The translations under genes and the position numbers were made by a program. The notes beneath the pieces were generated by a model that had not been told where the DNA came from, ran no database searches, and saw only the letters and a program-made list of their open reading frames with translations. A DNA stretch of 64,000 nucleotides from Yoonia sp. R2331 (GTDB taxonomy: Bacteria > Pseudomonadota > Alphaproteobacteria > Rhodobacterales > Rhodobacteraceae): contig NZ_JBGCUN010000001.1 in the NCBI RefSeq assembly GCF_041103235.1, forward strand, positions 124,001 through 188,000. Direction: 5' to 3'. Shown here in pieces: positions 1 through 7,978 of the stretch (within the stretch, counting starts at the first letter, position 1; each line of letters begins with the position of its first letter).

Positions 1-23
1 TTCTATGCAGAGGAGAGCGATTG

Positions 24-155
24 ATGCGGCGTTTGATCTTGGTGATGGCGCTGGCTGCGCTGGCGGGGTGCGCGGCCACAGTGCCGAGCTGCGAGGGAGG
101 CCGCGACGGGGGCATTGGCGGCACCGGTGGCTGTGCGCAGGAGGCAGCGCATTAG
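24..155 (+). CDS. small lipoprotein, function unknown
   Basis: This 43-residue ORF has an AGGAGAG ribosome-binding site about 6 bases before the ATG. The N-terminus is two arginines, a short hydrophobic stretch and the lipobox LAGC with Cys17, so it should be lipidated and membrane anchored by signal peptidase II. The mature part is only about 27 residues, Gly-rich with two further Cys, and is followed by a stem-loop at 224-244. I do not recognise a family. Small entericidin-like lipoproteins have this general form, but no function can be assigned. Confidence 0.6.
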   Translation: MRRLILVMALAALAGCAATVPSCEGGRDGGIGGTGGCAQEAAH

Positions 156-223
156 AAGGCCCAAGGCGGGCAATGCCCCGCGCTGTTTGCTGCGCTGACG
201 GATCACGCGGTGGCGGCTGAATA

Positions 224-244
224 GGGTGGGCCGGTGGCCCACCC
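224..244. terminator. stem-loop between convergent genes
   Basis: Perfect 9-bp stem GGGTGGGCC / GGCCCACCC with a GGT loop, placed between the small lipoprotein (plus) and rsgA (minus). It has no clear T-run on either side, so it may be a weak bidirectional terminator or an mRNA 3'-end stabiliser. Confidence 0.55.
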
Positions 245-251
245 CCTACCT

Positions 252-1289
252 CTAGCGGTTCTTTTTCTTCTGCGTGGCAGAGCGGTACATCTTGCCCAAT
301 TTGCGATAGCGGTCGCGGGCCTGGGCGATTGTCTCTGTCGCGTATTGGTCTTCGCGTTTGAGCTTTTTGTAGCGCGTCAGGCGTTCGGGGTCGATGTCAC
401 CGGCGGAGATGGCGGCCTGCACGGCGCAGCCCGGTTCGCTGTCGTGTTGGCAATCGCGAAACTTGCACTGGCCGATCAGGTCGGTGATCTCGGAAAACGT
501 CGCCTCGATCCCGGCGGCCACATCAGCGACGCCAAGACCGCGCATACCGGGCGTGTCGATCAGCCAACCGCCACCCGGGATGCGGTGCAGGCTGCGGTCG
601 GTGGTGGTATGGCGGCCGCGTGCGTCGTCTTCGCGGATGCCCTGGGTTGCGGCATCGCCACCCGTCAGCGCGTTGGCGATGGTGGTTTTGCCGACACCGG
701 ATGACCCGGCCAGCGCCACCGTCTGTCCTTTGCCCGACCAGAGCGAAAGCTTGTCTGCGGTGTCGGGGGATTTGGCGTTCAGCGTCACAACCTCCAGCCC
801 GCGACCGAGCGCGCGGGCGCGGTCGGTATAGCTGTCGGGGTCTTCGGCCATGTCAGCCTTGGTCAGGATGATCACCGGGGTAATGTCGGCGTCATTGGCA
901 AGCGCCAGGTAGCGTTCCAGCCGCGCGGGGTTGAAATCCGCGTTGCAGGAGGTGGTGATAAAGAGCGTATCAAGGTTGGCCGCGATCAGCTGGCGGTCGC
1001 CTGTCAGGTGCTCTTTGCCCCGTTGCAGGGTGCTGGACCGGTCCAGCAGCCGAATCACGCGGTGCCGGTCCAGATCGGCCAGCACCCAATCACCAACGGC
1101 GAGTTCGCCGGTCGAGGTGCCGGGATCAAGTGTGAGGTCAAATGCGCCGTCCACGGTCAGCCCGGTGACAGAGGCGCGTTGCACGCCCGAGATACGGGCG
1201 GGGGTCAGGGTTTCGATTTCGTCGAGGTCGCATTGCGACATGTAAAAGTTGGTCCAGCCGAGGTCGGCGAGGGTGAGTTCAGAGGTCAA
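252..1289 (-). CDS. rsgA: ribosome biogenesis GTPase RsgA
   Basis: RsgA is a circularly permuted GTPase that checks 30S subunit maturation at the decoding site. The order of motifs shows the permutation: OB-fold region first, G4 TKAD near residue 145, then P-loop GSSGVGKT near 195, G3 DTPG near 245, and a zinc-binding tail CKFRDCQHDSEPGC that supplies three Cys and one His. Total length about 345 residues is normal. No ATG lies at the N-terminus. TTG at 1287-1289 is preferred because AGGA sits 7 bases upstream; an in-frame TTG at 1307 would add 6 residues but lacks a ribosome-binding site. Transcribed alone. Confidence 0.95.
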   Translation of the reverse strand: MTSELTLADLGWTNFYMSQCDLDEIETLTPARISGVQRASVTGLTVDGAFDLTLDPGTSTGELAVGDWVLADLDRHRVIRLLDRSSTLQRGKEHLTGDRQLIAANLDTLFITTSCNADFNPARLERYLALANDADITPVIILTKADMAEDPDSYTDRARALGRGLEVVTLNAKSPDTADKLSLWSGKGQTVALAGSSGVGKTTIANALTGGDAATQGIREDDARGRHTTTDRSLHRIPGGGWLIDTPGMRGLGVADVAAGIEATFSEITDLIGQCKFRDCQHDSEPGCAVQAAISAGDIDPERLTRYKKLKREDQYATETIAQARDRYRKLGKMYRSATQKKKNR

Positions 1290-1459
1290 TGGACTGTCCT
1301 GTGACAAAGGAAAAGGGCGGCCCGCAGTGTTGCGGGGCCGGGCATTTCCGGTCGGGACAGCAGGGAATAGGTCAGTGTGCCCGGACCGGGAAGGTGTGCG
1401 ACTGGGTCATGGCTGTCCTCCCTCTGTGGGGTTTCTGAACGTTGGTGTTGGACTCCGCC

Positions 1460-1515
1460 AAAATCGCGAAGGGCGATTTTCGCTCTATCCAACGCGTCAA
1501 GTCGCCAAAGGCGAC
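1460..1515 (-). terminator. tandem stem-loops downstream of ffs
   Basis: Two perfect hairpins lie just after the SRP RNA gene in its direction of transcription: GTCGCC/GGCGAC with a 3-base loop (1501-1515), then AAAATCGC/GCGATTTT with a 5-base loop (1460-1480). In the transcript the second stem ends in UUUU. This is the expected place for ffs termination. The two-hairpin layout resembles other tandem hairpin sites in this window (33408-33451, 63820-63889). Confidence 0.6.
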
Positions 1516-1523
1516 ATTGACGG

Positions 1524-1617
1524 TGAGAGGCTGACAACGACCCAAGCGGGGCTCGTTATGGCTGCTTCCTTCCGGACCTGACCAGGTTGGCGAGGCGCCT
1601 GCCCGCGCCAACCCCTC
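1524..1617 (-). ncRNA. ffs: signal recognition particle RNA (small bacterial 4.5S type)
   Basis: On the minus strand the segment at 1565-1586 contains the highly conserved SRP domain IV core, CAGGTCCGGAAGGAAGCAGC, with the GGAA-type tetraloop region. The 5' part GGTTGGC (near 1610) pairs with GTCAGCC (near 1530), closing a single long hairpin of about 94 nt, which is the small alphaproteobacterial form without an Alu domain. It works with Ffh to target nascent membrane proteins. Ends are estimated from the closing helix and the upstream promoter. Confidence 0.93.
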
Positions 1618-1623
1618 AAGCGT

Positions 1624-1652
1624 CATATAAGCCGGGCGGGCCAGCGGCGCAA
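1624..1652 (-). promoter_or_regulatory. sigma-70-type promoter of ffs
   Basis: Read on the minus strand, TTGCGC (1647-1652) and TATATG (1624-1629) are separated by exactly 17 bp. The -10 box lies about 7 bases before the predicted 5' end of the SRP RNA. Confidence 0.6.
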
Positions 1653-1670
1653 GATGCTAGGGTCCTGATC

Positions 1671-3500
1671 CTAGAGCGTCAGCTGCATGGTGCGGAAACC
1701 GCGCGCGTCTGCTGGCCTGTCCAGCAGGCTGAGCCTGTCGCAGGGCAGGGGGATGTCGGCGGTCGCCGGGCTGGCGGGGAAAAGGGCGCCGGTGCCGGGT
1801 TGTGCCAGAAAGCCCATGTTCGGGACGGGCGGCGTGGCGGGAATGCCGTCATTGGCGACGCAGTCGATCAGGATATCGGGCAGCCCCAAGAGCGACGTAT
1901 AGACCACGTCCTGCGTCGGGATCGGCGACAGCCCGCCGCCGCCATGGGCGCGGTAGCTGGAGGTGGCGACCAGAAACAATGCGTCGTCGGCCAGTGGTGC
2001 GCCCTCATAGGTGATGTCGCGGACCCGCGCGGGGCGGGTCGGGTCGTCACCATCACGCGGTGGTGTCGTCAGGTCGATCCGGTAGCGCAGCCCGTGGAAT
2101 TGGTCAAAGTGATAGGCAGGCACCGCAGGGTCGAGCAGCTTTTGACCCGGCAGCCCCGGTTTCAGCACGTTGTAGAACCGGCTGGCGTTTTCCAGCCAGT
2201 GACGGATTTGCCAGCCACGCCGCAGCACGCCGCAGATCGGGTTTTCAAAGGGGACAATGGCGGCCACGTGCCGCCGGGCCATGGGCCCCGGTTCCACGTC
2301 AATGTAATTGCCCGGGCCGCCATGCCCGCCTGCGCGATAGGGCGACGTCGTTGCCAAGAGCGGCAGATCGGCAAAGTCGGTCTTGGCCAGTGCGGTGCGC
2401 ATATGAAGAAGCTGGGCAGCGGCCACAAGCGGGGCGGTGTCATCGCGCCCGATGGCCGCAAAATAGCTGGTCAGGCGGCGTGGCGTGTCACAAATCGTCT
2501 GGCCCAGATGCGCCAGTGTCTTGTCCTGATCGGCGGCCACGTCACGGGCGATGGCAGCGCTTGCCGGGGTGGCGGGCAGGGTCGGGAGATCCGCAAGTTC
2601 CCGCAGTTCACAGTGGTGCGTGTCGATCCGCCAGCCGGTGTCGGGATCAAGCAGCAGGTCAAGGTCGATCACCCCCAGCGCCTGCCCGTGGCTGGCGGCC
2701 ATCACACCGGGCTTGCCATGCAGGGTGGCGGCATCCGTGTCGGCGTGGGCAAAGCCCGCGAAATCGGGGCCGGGAAAGCGGTCATGGGTATGCCCGGCCA
2801 GCACCACGTCGATACCCGGCAGCCCGGCCAGATGCAGGGCGGCATTTTCCATCCGCTGCTGATAGGGCGCGTCCGAGATGCCGGCGTGGCAAAGTGCCAC
2901 CACCACATCGGCCCCCGCACGGCGCAGGGCGGGCAGGTGGCTGCGGGCCGCATCAAGGATGTCATCGGTCTGAATCGCGCCGCCCAGCGCGTGGGCATCC
3001 CAGTTCACCACTTGCGGCGTGACAAAGCCGATCACCCCGATCTTGAGTTGATGGGATTGCCCGTCAGAGCCTTGCACATCGCGGGTCAGCACGGTCCAGG
3101 GCGCGACAAGGTTGCGGGTGGGTGTGCGGCGCACATTGGCCGAGACGACAGGCATGGTGCAGTCCGAAAGCGCTTGCATCAAGAAGTCGAGGCCGTAGTC
3201 AAATTCATGGTTGCCCAGCGTGATCGCGTCATAGTCCAGCGTATTGAACGCCGCGATCATCGGGTGGACGGCGGCTGCACTGCCGTGGCGGGCGATGTGA
3301 TCGGCCACCGGGTTGCCTTGCAGAAAGTCGCCATTGTCAAACAAGAGCGTTGCTGGCCCTTCGTCCCGCGCCGCCGCAATCAGCGGAGCAAGTTCGGTCA
3401 GGCCCTGCGCCGGGGCGGGGCCGTCAGCAAGATAATCATACCCCAAGAGGTGCATGTGCAGGTCGGTGGTTTGCAAAAGGCGCAGCTGAGCGGTGACCAT
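1671..3500 (-). CDS. 2',3'-cyclic-nucleotide 2'-phosphodiesterase / 3'-nucleotidase family protein (CpdB/UshA-like)
   Basis: This 609-residue protein belongs to the 5'-nucleotidase superfamily. The N-terminal metallophosphatase domain shows the dimetal motifs DLHMH (residues 13-17), DNGDFLQGN (from about 55), GNHEFDYG (about 96) and GHTHDRF (about 235). The C-terminal half matches the nucleotide-binding domain of the family. CpdB enzymes release nucleosides and phosphate from nucleotides in the periplasm, but this copy has no recognisable signal peptide, so a cytoplasmic location or a misplaced start is possible. A hairpin spans the stop codon (1657-1674). Divergent from nudC. CpdB versus UshA specificity is not resolved. 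Confidence 0.85.
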   Translation of the reverse strand: MVTAQLRLLQTTDLHMHLLGYDYLADGPAPAQGLTELAPLIAAARDEGPATLLFDNGDFLQGNPVADHIARHGSAAAVHPMIAAFNTLDYDAITLGNHEFDYGLDFLMQALSDCTMPVVSANVRRTPTRNLVAPWTVLTRDVQGSDGQSHQLKIGVIGFVTPQVVNWDAHALGGAIQTDDILDAARSHLPALRRAGADVVVALCHAGISDAPYQQRMENAALHLAGLPGIDVVLAGHTHDRFPGPDFAGFAHADTDAATLHGKPGVMAASHGQALGVIDLDLLLDPDTGWRIDTHHCELRELADLPTLPATPASAAIARDVAADQDKTLAHLGQTICDTPRRLTSYFAAIGRDDTAPLVAAAQLLHMRTALAKTDFADLPLLATTSPYRAGGHGGPGNYIDVEPGPMARRHVAAIVPFENPICGVLRRGWQIRHWLENASRFYNVLKPGLPGQKLLDPAVPAYHFDQFHGLRYRIDLTTPPRDGDDPTRPARVRDITYEGAPLADDALFLVATSSYRAHGGGGLSPIPTQDVVYTSLLGLPDILIDCVANDGIPATPPVPNMGFLAQPGTGALFPASPATADIPLPCDRLSLLDRPADARGFRTMQLTL

Positions 3501-3625
3501 GAGTATCCGAAAGGTGAAGGTAATTCAGAGTATGATGCTATTGCTGCGTGTCACAACCTTGGGGCGAAAGAAAGGCCAGACGTTGGTGAATTGCACATCA
3601 CGTCACAGCGTGTCACCAAAGCCGC

Positions 3626-4573
3626 ATGAAGCATGCAGAAACAGTCACATTTGGCAGCGGGCAATTGGACCGTGCCGCAAATTTACGCAACGATGCCAGT
3701 GCGCTGGCCCAGACCGCCGGGCAGATCATCCTGATGTGGCGCGGCAAGCCGATGCTGGTGGGCGACGCTTTGGTGCGGGTGGCCGCCGATCACCCGGTGA
3801 TGGCCGATGCCCGCCCGGGCAAGATCCTGTTGGGCCGGGATGCAGGCACGCCCGTTTTTGCGGCTGATCTGTCGGATTGGGTGCCTGATGATCTGGATGA
3901 GGCCGTGTTACAGAACTTTGTCGATCCCAGCGCGCAGCATCACCCCGCGCTGCCCGAAAGCCACGCCTTTCTGGAATTGCGCAGCGTGATGACCCGGTTG
4001 AGCCGCGTTGACGCGGAATTGGCGGCCACGGCGCGGGCGCTGTTCGGCTGGCACCGCAGCCACCAGTTTTGCGCCGCGTGCGGGGCTGAAAGTGCCTTTG
4101 CCATGGGAGGCTGGCAGCGCAATTGCGCGGCTTGCGGGACGCATCACTTTCCGCGCACTGACCCGGTGGTGATCATGCTGATCACCCACGGCAACAGCGT
4201 GCTTGTCGGTCGCTCACCCGGTTGGCCCGCGGGGATGTTTTCGCTGCTGGCAGGCTTTGTCGAACCCGGCGAGACGCTGGAGGCTGCCGTGCGCCGTGAG
4301 GTGTTTGAGGAGAGTGGGATCACGGTGGGTGAGGTGAATTACCTGAGCAGTCAGCCTTGGCCGTTCCCGTCCAGCCTGATGTTTGGGTGCAGCGGCATTG
4401 CACTGGACGCCAAGATCACCATTGATCCCGCAGAAATTGATGATGCCCGCTGGATCACACGTGAGGAGATGGCGGATGTATTCGCCGGGCAACACCCAGA
4501 GATTTTGCCAGCCCGCAAGGGCTCTATTGCCCACTTTCTGCTGGAAAACTGGCTGGCGGACAGGCTGGATTAA
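3626..4573 (+). CDS. nudC: NADH pyrophosphatase NudC (NAD-capped RNA decapping Nudix hydrolase)
   Basis: The 315-residue protein has the three NudC parts in order: an N-terminal domain, a four-Cys zinc ribbon (Cys149, Cys152, Cys167, Cys170) and a Nudix domain with box GFVEPGETLEAAVRREVFEE from about residue 210. The family signature SQPWPFPSS follows at about 241. NudC splits NAD(H) into NMN(H) and AMP and removes NAD caps from RNA. The following START-like gene is on the same strand 55 bases downstream and may be co-transcribed. Confidence 0.93.
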   Translation: MKHAETVTFGSGQLDRAANLRNDASALAQTAGQIILMWRGKPMLVGDALVRVAADHPVMADARPGKILLGRDAGTPVFAADLSDWVPDDLDEAVLQNFVDPSAQHHPALPESHAFLELRSVMTRLSRVDAELAATARALFGWHRSHQFCAACGAESAFAMGGWQRNCAACGTHHFPRTDPVVIMLITHGNSVLVGRSPGWPAGMFSLLAGFVEPGETLEAAVRREVFEESGITVGEVNYLSSQPWPFPSSLMFGCSGIALDAKITIDPAEIDDARWITREEMADVFAGQHPEILPARKGSIAHFLLENWLADRLD

Positions 4574-4628
4574 CCGCATATAAGCGAAGATGCCGCACAC
4601 AAGCGGTGCGCCAGCAAAGGGCTGTATC

Positions 4629-5093
4629 ATGAAATTCAGTGCACGCGAAGATATCGAAGCGCCGATGGACCATGTCTATCGCGCGATCACCGATTTTCCC
4701 GCGTTCGAACGCCAGGCGCTGCGGCGCGGTGCGGATGTGCGTCGCACAGATGTTAGCGGCGGTGCCACCGTGGGGGCCACCTGGGACGTAAAGTTCAGCT
4801 TTCGTGGCAAGGAACGCAACATGAAGGCGCTGCTTGCGCGGTTGGACGATCAGGGCTTGCAGCTTGATACGGTATCGTCAGGGATTGACGGGCAGACGGT
4901 GGTTGATCTGGTGCCGCTGTCACCGCGGCGCACGCGGTTGGCGGTGTCAATCGAGCTGAAGGCCAAGACGCTGTCGGCGCGGTTGCTGCTGCAATCGCTC
5001 AAGCTGGCCAAGGCCAGCCTGACCACACGTTTCAAGAAGCGGGTCGCCGATTTCGCCAGCGACGTCGAAGGACGTTACAAACCCGGTGCATAG
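4629..5093 (+). CDS. SRPBCC (START-like) family protein
   Basis: A 154-residue protein with the START/Bet v1-like pattern: an initial strand KFSAREDIEAPMDHVYRAI, a central beta-sheet with alternating hydrophobics, and a long C-terminal helix rich in Leu/Lys. Such domains form a hydrophobic ligand cavity; the ligand here cannot be predicted. A longer in-frame ORF opens at 4590, but the ATG at 4629 puts the conserved first strand at residue 2. Probably co-transcribed with nudC; no functional link is evident. Confidence 0.75.
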   Translation: MKFSAREDIEAPMDHVYRAITDFPAFERQALRRGADVRRTDVSGGATVGATWDVKFSFRGKERNMKALLARLDDQGLQLDTVSSGIDGQTVVDLVPLSPRRTRLAVSIELKAKTLSARLLLQSLKLAKASLTTRFKKRVADFASDVEGRYKPGA

Positions 5094-5150
5094 CAAACGG
5101 CCACCACATCGCGATGTGATGGCCGCCTGCTGCAAGAAGGGTGCTGCCGC

Positions 5151-5654
5151 TTAGATTGGCAGCTTGCCTGTCATGCTTTCAAGCACACCATCCCGGCGCA
5201 CCAGTTTGTGCCAGAGCGCGCCTGCGATATGGGCCACCAGCAAAAGCGGCATGGCCACCAATGCGACCTCGTGCAGGCCTAGCATTGCCACCAGGAACAG
5301 CCCGCCCAGTGCTGGCACCGAAACACCAAGAGCGATGCCGAGGCCGGACAGGATGATCCCAAAGACGGCGGCATAAAGTCCCATGTGGACCGTCTTGGAT
5401 GCCACGTGTTCCCAGCGCGGCGCGCTGGCGGGCAGGCGGGTTGTCCCGGCCACGCCGCGGGTCCAAGCGTAGCGCGCCACGAAAAGCCCGCCGAGCAGCA
5501 GGGCATAGACCACCTCGAACTGCAGAAGGGCGGGGTCGGCCAATTGCCGGACGCTGTCGAGGCCCTTGAAATAGCCAAAGCCGATCAGCCCGGCAGAGAG
5601 CCAATGGATGCCCTTGGTGACAAAGCCGTGGGGGGTGGCGGGTTGGGTGGTCAT
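5151..5654 (-). CDS. cytochrome b561 family membrane protein
   Basis: A 167-residue integral membrane protein with four hydrophobic helices and histidines in the positions expected for two b-hemes (His17, His83/His90, His128, His142 or His149). Cytochrome b561 proteins move electrons across or within the membrane, often from quinol. The start ATG at 5654 places the typical KGIHW motif near residue 14. It is the last gene of a same-strand run that begins with a PepSY protein, a response regulator and a kinase, and follows the 67-residue membrane protein by 25 bases, so it is probably controlled by the promoter at 5922-5971. The electron donor is unknown. Confidence 0.85.
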   Translation of the reverse strand: MTTQPATPHGFVTKGIHWLSAGLIGFGYFKGLDSVRQLADPALLQFEVVYALLLGGLFVARYAWTRGVAGTTRLPASAPRWEHVASKTVHMGLYAAVFGIILSGLGIALGVSVPALGGLFLVAMLGLHEVALVAMPLLLVAHIAGALWHKLVRRDGVLESMTGKLPI

Positions 5655-5679
5655 GGCGGGATCCTTTGTTCTCTTGGGA

Positions 5680-5883
5680 TCAGGCGGCGGACTGGGTGTC
5701 AGCCGTGGCCGGTTGCGCCAGTTTGACGAAGGGGGCCGCCAGCATGGCAAAGCCCACGGCAACCAGCGCAAAAAGCGCCAACGTGCCTGCAAAGACAAAG
5801 CCGAGGCCCAGCATCATCACACCGATGGTGAACAGGGCGGCGTGGGACACGGCGTTTTTGAGTTTGGTGATTTGGGTGGTCAT
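5680..5883 (-). CDS. small membrane protein, function unknown
   Basis: A 67-residue protein with two hydrophobic segments (about residues 13-32 and 34-55) and polar ends; it starts with MTTQ like the neighbouring cytochrome. GGAGA lies 7 bases before the ATG. It has its own promoter/operator copy at 5922-5971, inside and just after the 3' end of the kinase gene. Its position directly before the cytochrome b561 gene suggests a partner or chaperone in the same membrane redox function, but this is inference from context only. Confidence 0.65.
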   Translation of the reverse strand: MTTQITKLKNAVSHAALFTIGVMMLGLGFVFAGTLALFALVAVGFAMLAAPFVKLAQPATADTQSAA

Positions 5884-5921
5884 GTTGTGGTCTCCGATAT
5901 CATCTGTTGTGTGATGACACC

Positions 5922-5971
5922 GATATGGAGACCGGGTTTTACGGGCGCCTGACCCGAACCTTACAAATCTG
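5922..5971 (-). promoter_or_regulatory. response-regulator operator and promoter, copy 2
   Basis: On the plus strand: TTACGG (5939-5944), GCGCCTGA (5945-5952), then TTACAAATCTG (5961-5971). It matches the site at 8385-8437 with the same 22-bp step between TTAC half-sites, the same GCGCCTGA core, and the same 12-base distance to a GATATG/GAGATG box (minus-strand CATATC, a candidate -10). It overlaps the kinase stop codon and drives transcription toward the 67-residue membrane protein and cytochrome b561. Confidence 0.6.
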
Positions 5972-7244
5972 CAAAGTCCAACGTGACGCGCAGGCCAGTG
6001 GGGTTGGCGGCCCCGAGATCGAGCCTGGCCCCGTGGCGTTCGGCCACAGCACGCACCAGCGCAAGCCCAAGGCCTGAGCCTTCGGTTGACCGGGCCGCAT
6101 CAAGGCGGACCATGGGTTTGACGATCTCGGCATAGGCCTCGGGCGGCACGCCGGGGCCATTGTCCGAGAGGCCCAGCCGCAGGCCCCGCGCATGGAGTGT
6201 GATCGCATCACCGCCATGCACCAGCGCGTTTTGAATGAGGTTTGCCATCGCTTGCATCAGCATTTGCCGGTCGGCCTGCACGGTGGCGGCAGGGCCGACG
6301 TCAAGCGTCAGGGTTTTGCCGCCGTCTTCGATCACCGGGCCAAAGACCTCTGCCAGTTCCGCCGCGAGATCGGCCAGCGACACGGGTTCAAAGCCGTCGC
6401 TTCCTTGTGCCGCTTCGATCCGCGCGACGCGCATGATGGTGTCAAAGATCGCCGCAAGCTTGCCTGCTTCTTCAAGGGCTGCACCGCGCGCGTCGTCTTC
6501 GGGCAGCATTTCAAGCTGGGCGCGCAGACGGGCCAGCGGGGTACGCAGATCATGTGCGATGCTGGCACCAAGGTGGCGGGTCTGGGTGACCAGCCGTTCC
6601 AGCGCGCCAGCGGTCACGTCCAGCTGGCGGGCGATGTCGTCAAGGTCATCGCGGTTGCGCGCGTGGCCGGTGCGCGCGGTCAGATCGCCGGCGGCCAACT
6701 GCCCCAGCGTGTGGTTGATGCGGCGCAACCGGCGCTGCGCCAAAAGCCCGGTCCCCAGCCCCAACGCAAGGGCCAGCACGATCACCACTGCCGCGGTGGT
6801 CCACAGGATGCCAGCCAGCAATTCGCGGGTTTCTTCGCTTTCTTCCAGCGGGACCGCGACCATCACCGGGTTGCCGGTGCTGTCGGTGGCGACCAGCACG
6901 CGCCAGATGTCGGCGTTCAGAAAGTTGCGGTCGAGCGCGACGGTGCCACCGCCTTGCGCCACGGCACGACCAAACGGGCGCGGCAGGCCCCGCAGGTTTT
7001 CGGGCGCGCGCAGGATCATCGCGCGCGTATCAGACGTGGCCTGCGAAAGATCAGAGGTGGCGGCAAGTGCGGCAAGGGTGGTGTCGATCCGTCGTTCGAT
7101 CGCCCCTTGCCCGACGGTCAGCGCCACAAAGACCGCCACCGCCATGCCAAGCGCAAAGATGCCCGACAACAGCAGCGACAGGCGCACCATCGAGGAACGC
7201 CAGAGCCAGCGGATATGACCCAGCAGCCTAGTCACCAAAGACAT
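5961..7244 (-). CDS. two-component sensor histidine kinase (HAMP, HisKA, HATPase)
   Basis: A 427-residue kinase with an N-terminal transmembrane helix, a periplasmic sensor region of about 90 residues, a second transmembrane helix (about 145-170) and a HAMP linker. The dimerisation helix carries the phospho-acceptor His231 in SIAHDLRTPLARL. ATP-binding boxes follow: NLIQNALVHGG (N), LSDNGPGVP (G1) and GSGLGLALV (G2). The ATG at 7244 overlaps the upstream regulator gene by 17 bases, implying coupled translation. It is in the operon of the OmpR-type regulator and PepSY protein. The signal is unknown; related systems with PepSY targets often sense metals or cationic stress. Confidence 0.9.
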   Translation of the reverse strand: MSLVTRLLGHIRWLWRSSMVRLSLLLSGIFALGMAVAVFVALTVGQGAIERRIDTTLAALAATSDLSQATSDTRAMILRAPENLRGLPRPFGRAVAQGGGTVALDRNFLNADIWRVLVATDSTGNPVMVAVPLEESEETRELLAGILWTTAAVVIVLALALGLGTGLLAQRRLRRINHTLGQLAAGDLTARTGHARNRDDLDDIARQLDVTAGALERLVTQTRHLGASIAHDLRTPLARLRAQLEMLPEDDARGAALEEAGKLAAIFDTIMRVARIEAAQGSDGFEPVSLADLAAELAEVFGPVIEDGGKTLTLDVGPAATVQADRQMLMQAMANLIQNALVHGGDAITLHARGLRLGLSDNGPGVPPEAYAEIVKPMVRLDAARSTEGSGLGLALVRAVAERHGARLDLGAANPTGLRVTLDFADL

Positions 7245-7911
7245 AGCCTTCGCCCCGGCGGGTGCGCAAAAGGGCCGCATCAAAGGGTTTGTCGATCTTG
7301 GCGCGCAACCGGCTGATGTGGGTTTCAACGACGCTGGTGGTGGGGTCAAAGCTCATGTCCCAGACCTGTTCCAGCAGCATGGTGCGGGTCACCAGCCGAC
7401 CGGGGCGGCGCATGAAATATTCCAGCAATTTGAATTCCTTGGCCATCAAATCAATGGCCTGCCCCTGCCGGTCGCAGCGCCGCGCCAGAAGATCGAGCGT
7501 CAGATCGGCATAGCGCAGGGTGGTGGGGGCTGCATCCGCCCCGTCAGGGACATCGCGCCGCCGCCCCAGCGCGCTGACACGCGCAGAAAGTTCGGCAAAG
7601 GCGAAAGGTTTGGTCAGATAATCATCGCCGCCTGCCTCGAACCCTTCGACGCGGGCGTCAACCTCTCCCAATGCGGTCAGGAACAAGGCGGGCGTCTGGT
7701 CCTTGGAGGCGCGCAGGGATTTCAGCACCGCAAGGCCGTCAAGGCCGGGGACCATGCGGTCGAGGATCAACAGGTCAAAATCCTGCCCCATCGCGGCGAT
7801 CAGGGCGTCCTTGCCATCGGCAAAGTGGTCCACCACGTGGCCCTCTTCTCGCAGGCCGCCTGCGATCCACGGGCCAAGCTGTGTGTCGTCTTCAAGAAGC
7901 AGAATCCGCAT
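7228..7911 (-). CDS. OmpR/PhoB-family response regulator
   Basis: 227 residues: a receiver domain with acidic pocket Asp8/Asp9, phospho-acceptor Asp51 and Lys101 (LTKPF), followed by a winged-helix DNA-binding domain ending in RRGEGYVFGD. It is the cognate partner of the adjoining kinase. Direct-repeat sites with two-turn spacing, as used by OmpR-type dimers, are found at 8402-8429 and 5939-5966, so it probably controls both its own operon and the cytochrome b561 pair. Confidence 0.93.
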   Translation of the reverse strand: MRILLLEDDTQLGPWIAGGLREEGHVVDHFADGKDALIAAMGQDFDLLILDRMVPGLDGLAVLKSLRASKDQTPALFLTALGEVDARVEGFEAGGDDYLTKPFAFAELSARVSALGRRRDVPDGADAAPTTLRYADLTLDLLARRCDRQGQAIDLMAKEFKLLEYFMRRPGRLVTRTMLLEQVWDMSFDPTTSVVETHISRLRAKIDKPFDAALLRTRRGEGYVFGD

Positions 7912-7941
7912 CTGGCGTTACACCCCCCAAGCGCGCGCAAA

Positions 7942-7962
7942 GGGGCCGCGCGGTGCGGCCCC
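7942..7962 (-). promoter_or_regulatory. strong intercistronic stem-loop
   Basis: Perfect 8-bp GC stem GGGGCCGC/GCGGCCCC with a 5-base loop, lying between the PepSY gene and the response-regulator gene. No U-run follows directly. It is placed to end part of the transcripts or protect the pepSY mRNA, giving much more PepSY protein than regulator. Confidence 0.6.
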
Positions 7963-7978
7963 CAGCAGAGCGGGACGT

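Noticed and set aside
1587-3629. 680-codon open frame on the plus strand
   Set aside because: It lies antisense to the complete nucleotidase gene and runs into ffs; its protein is Gly/His/Gln/Arg-rich with no recognisable motif. A GC-rich shadow frame.
6192-7316. Long plus-strand frames opposite the histidine kinase
   Set aside because: The kinase on the minus strand has every catalytic box; the opposite frames have none and are Arg/Gly-rich shadows.
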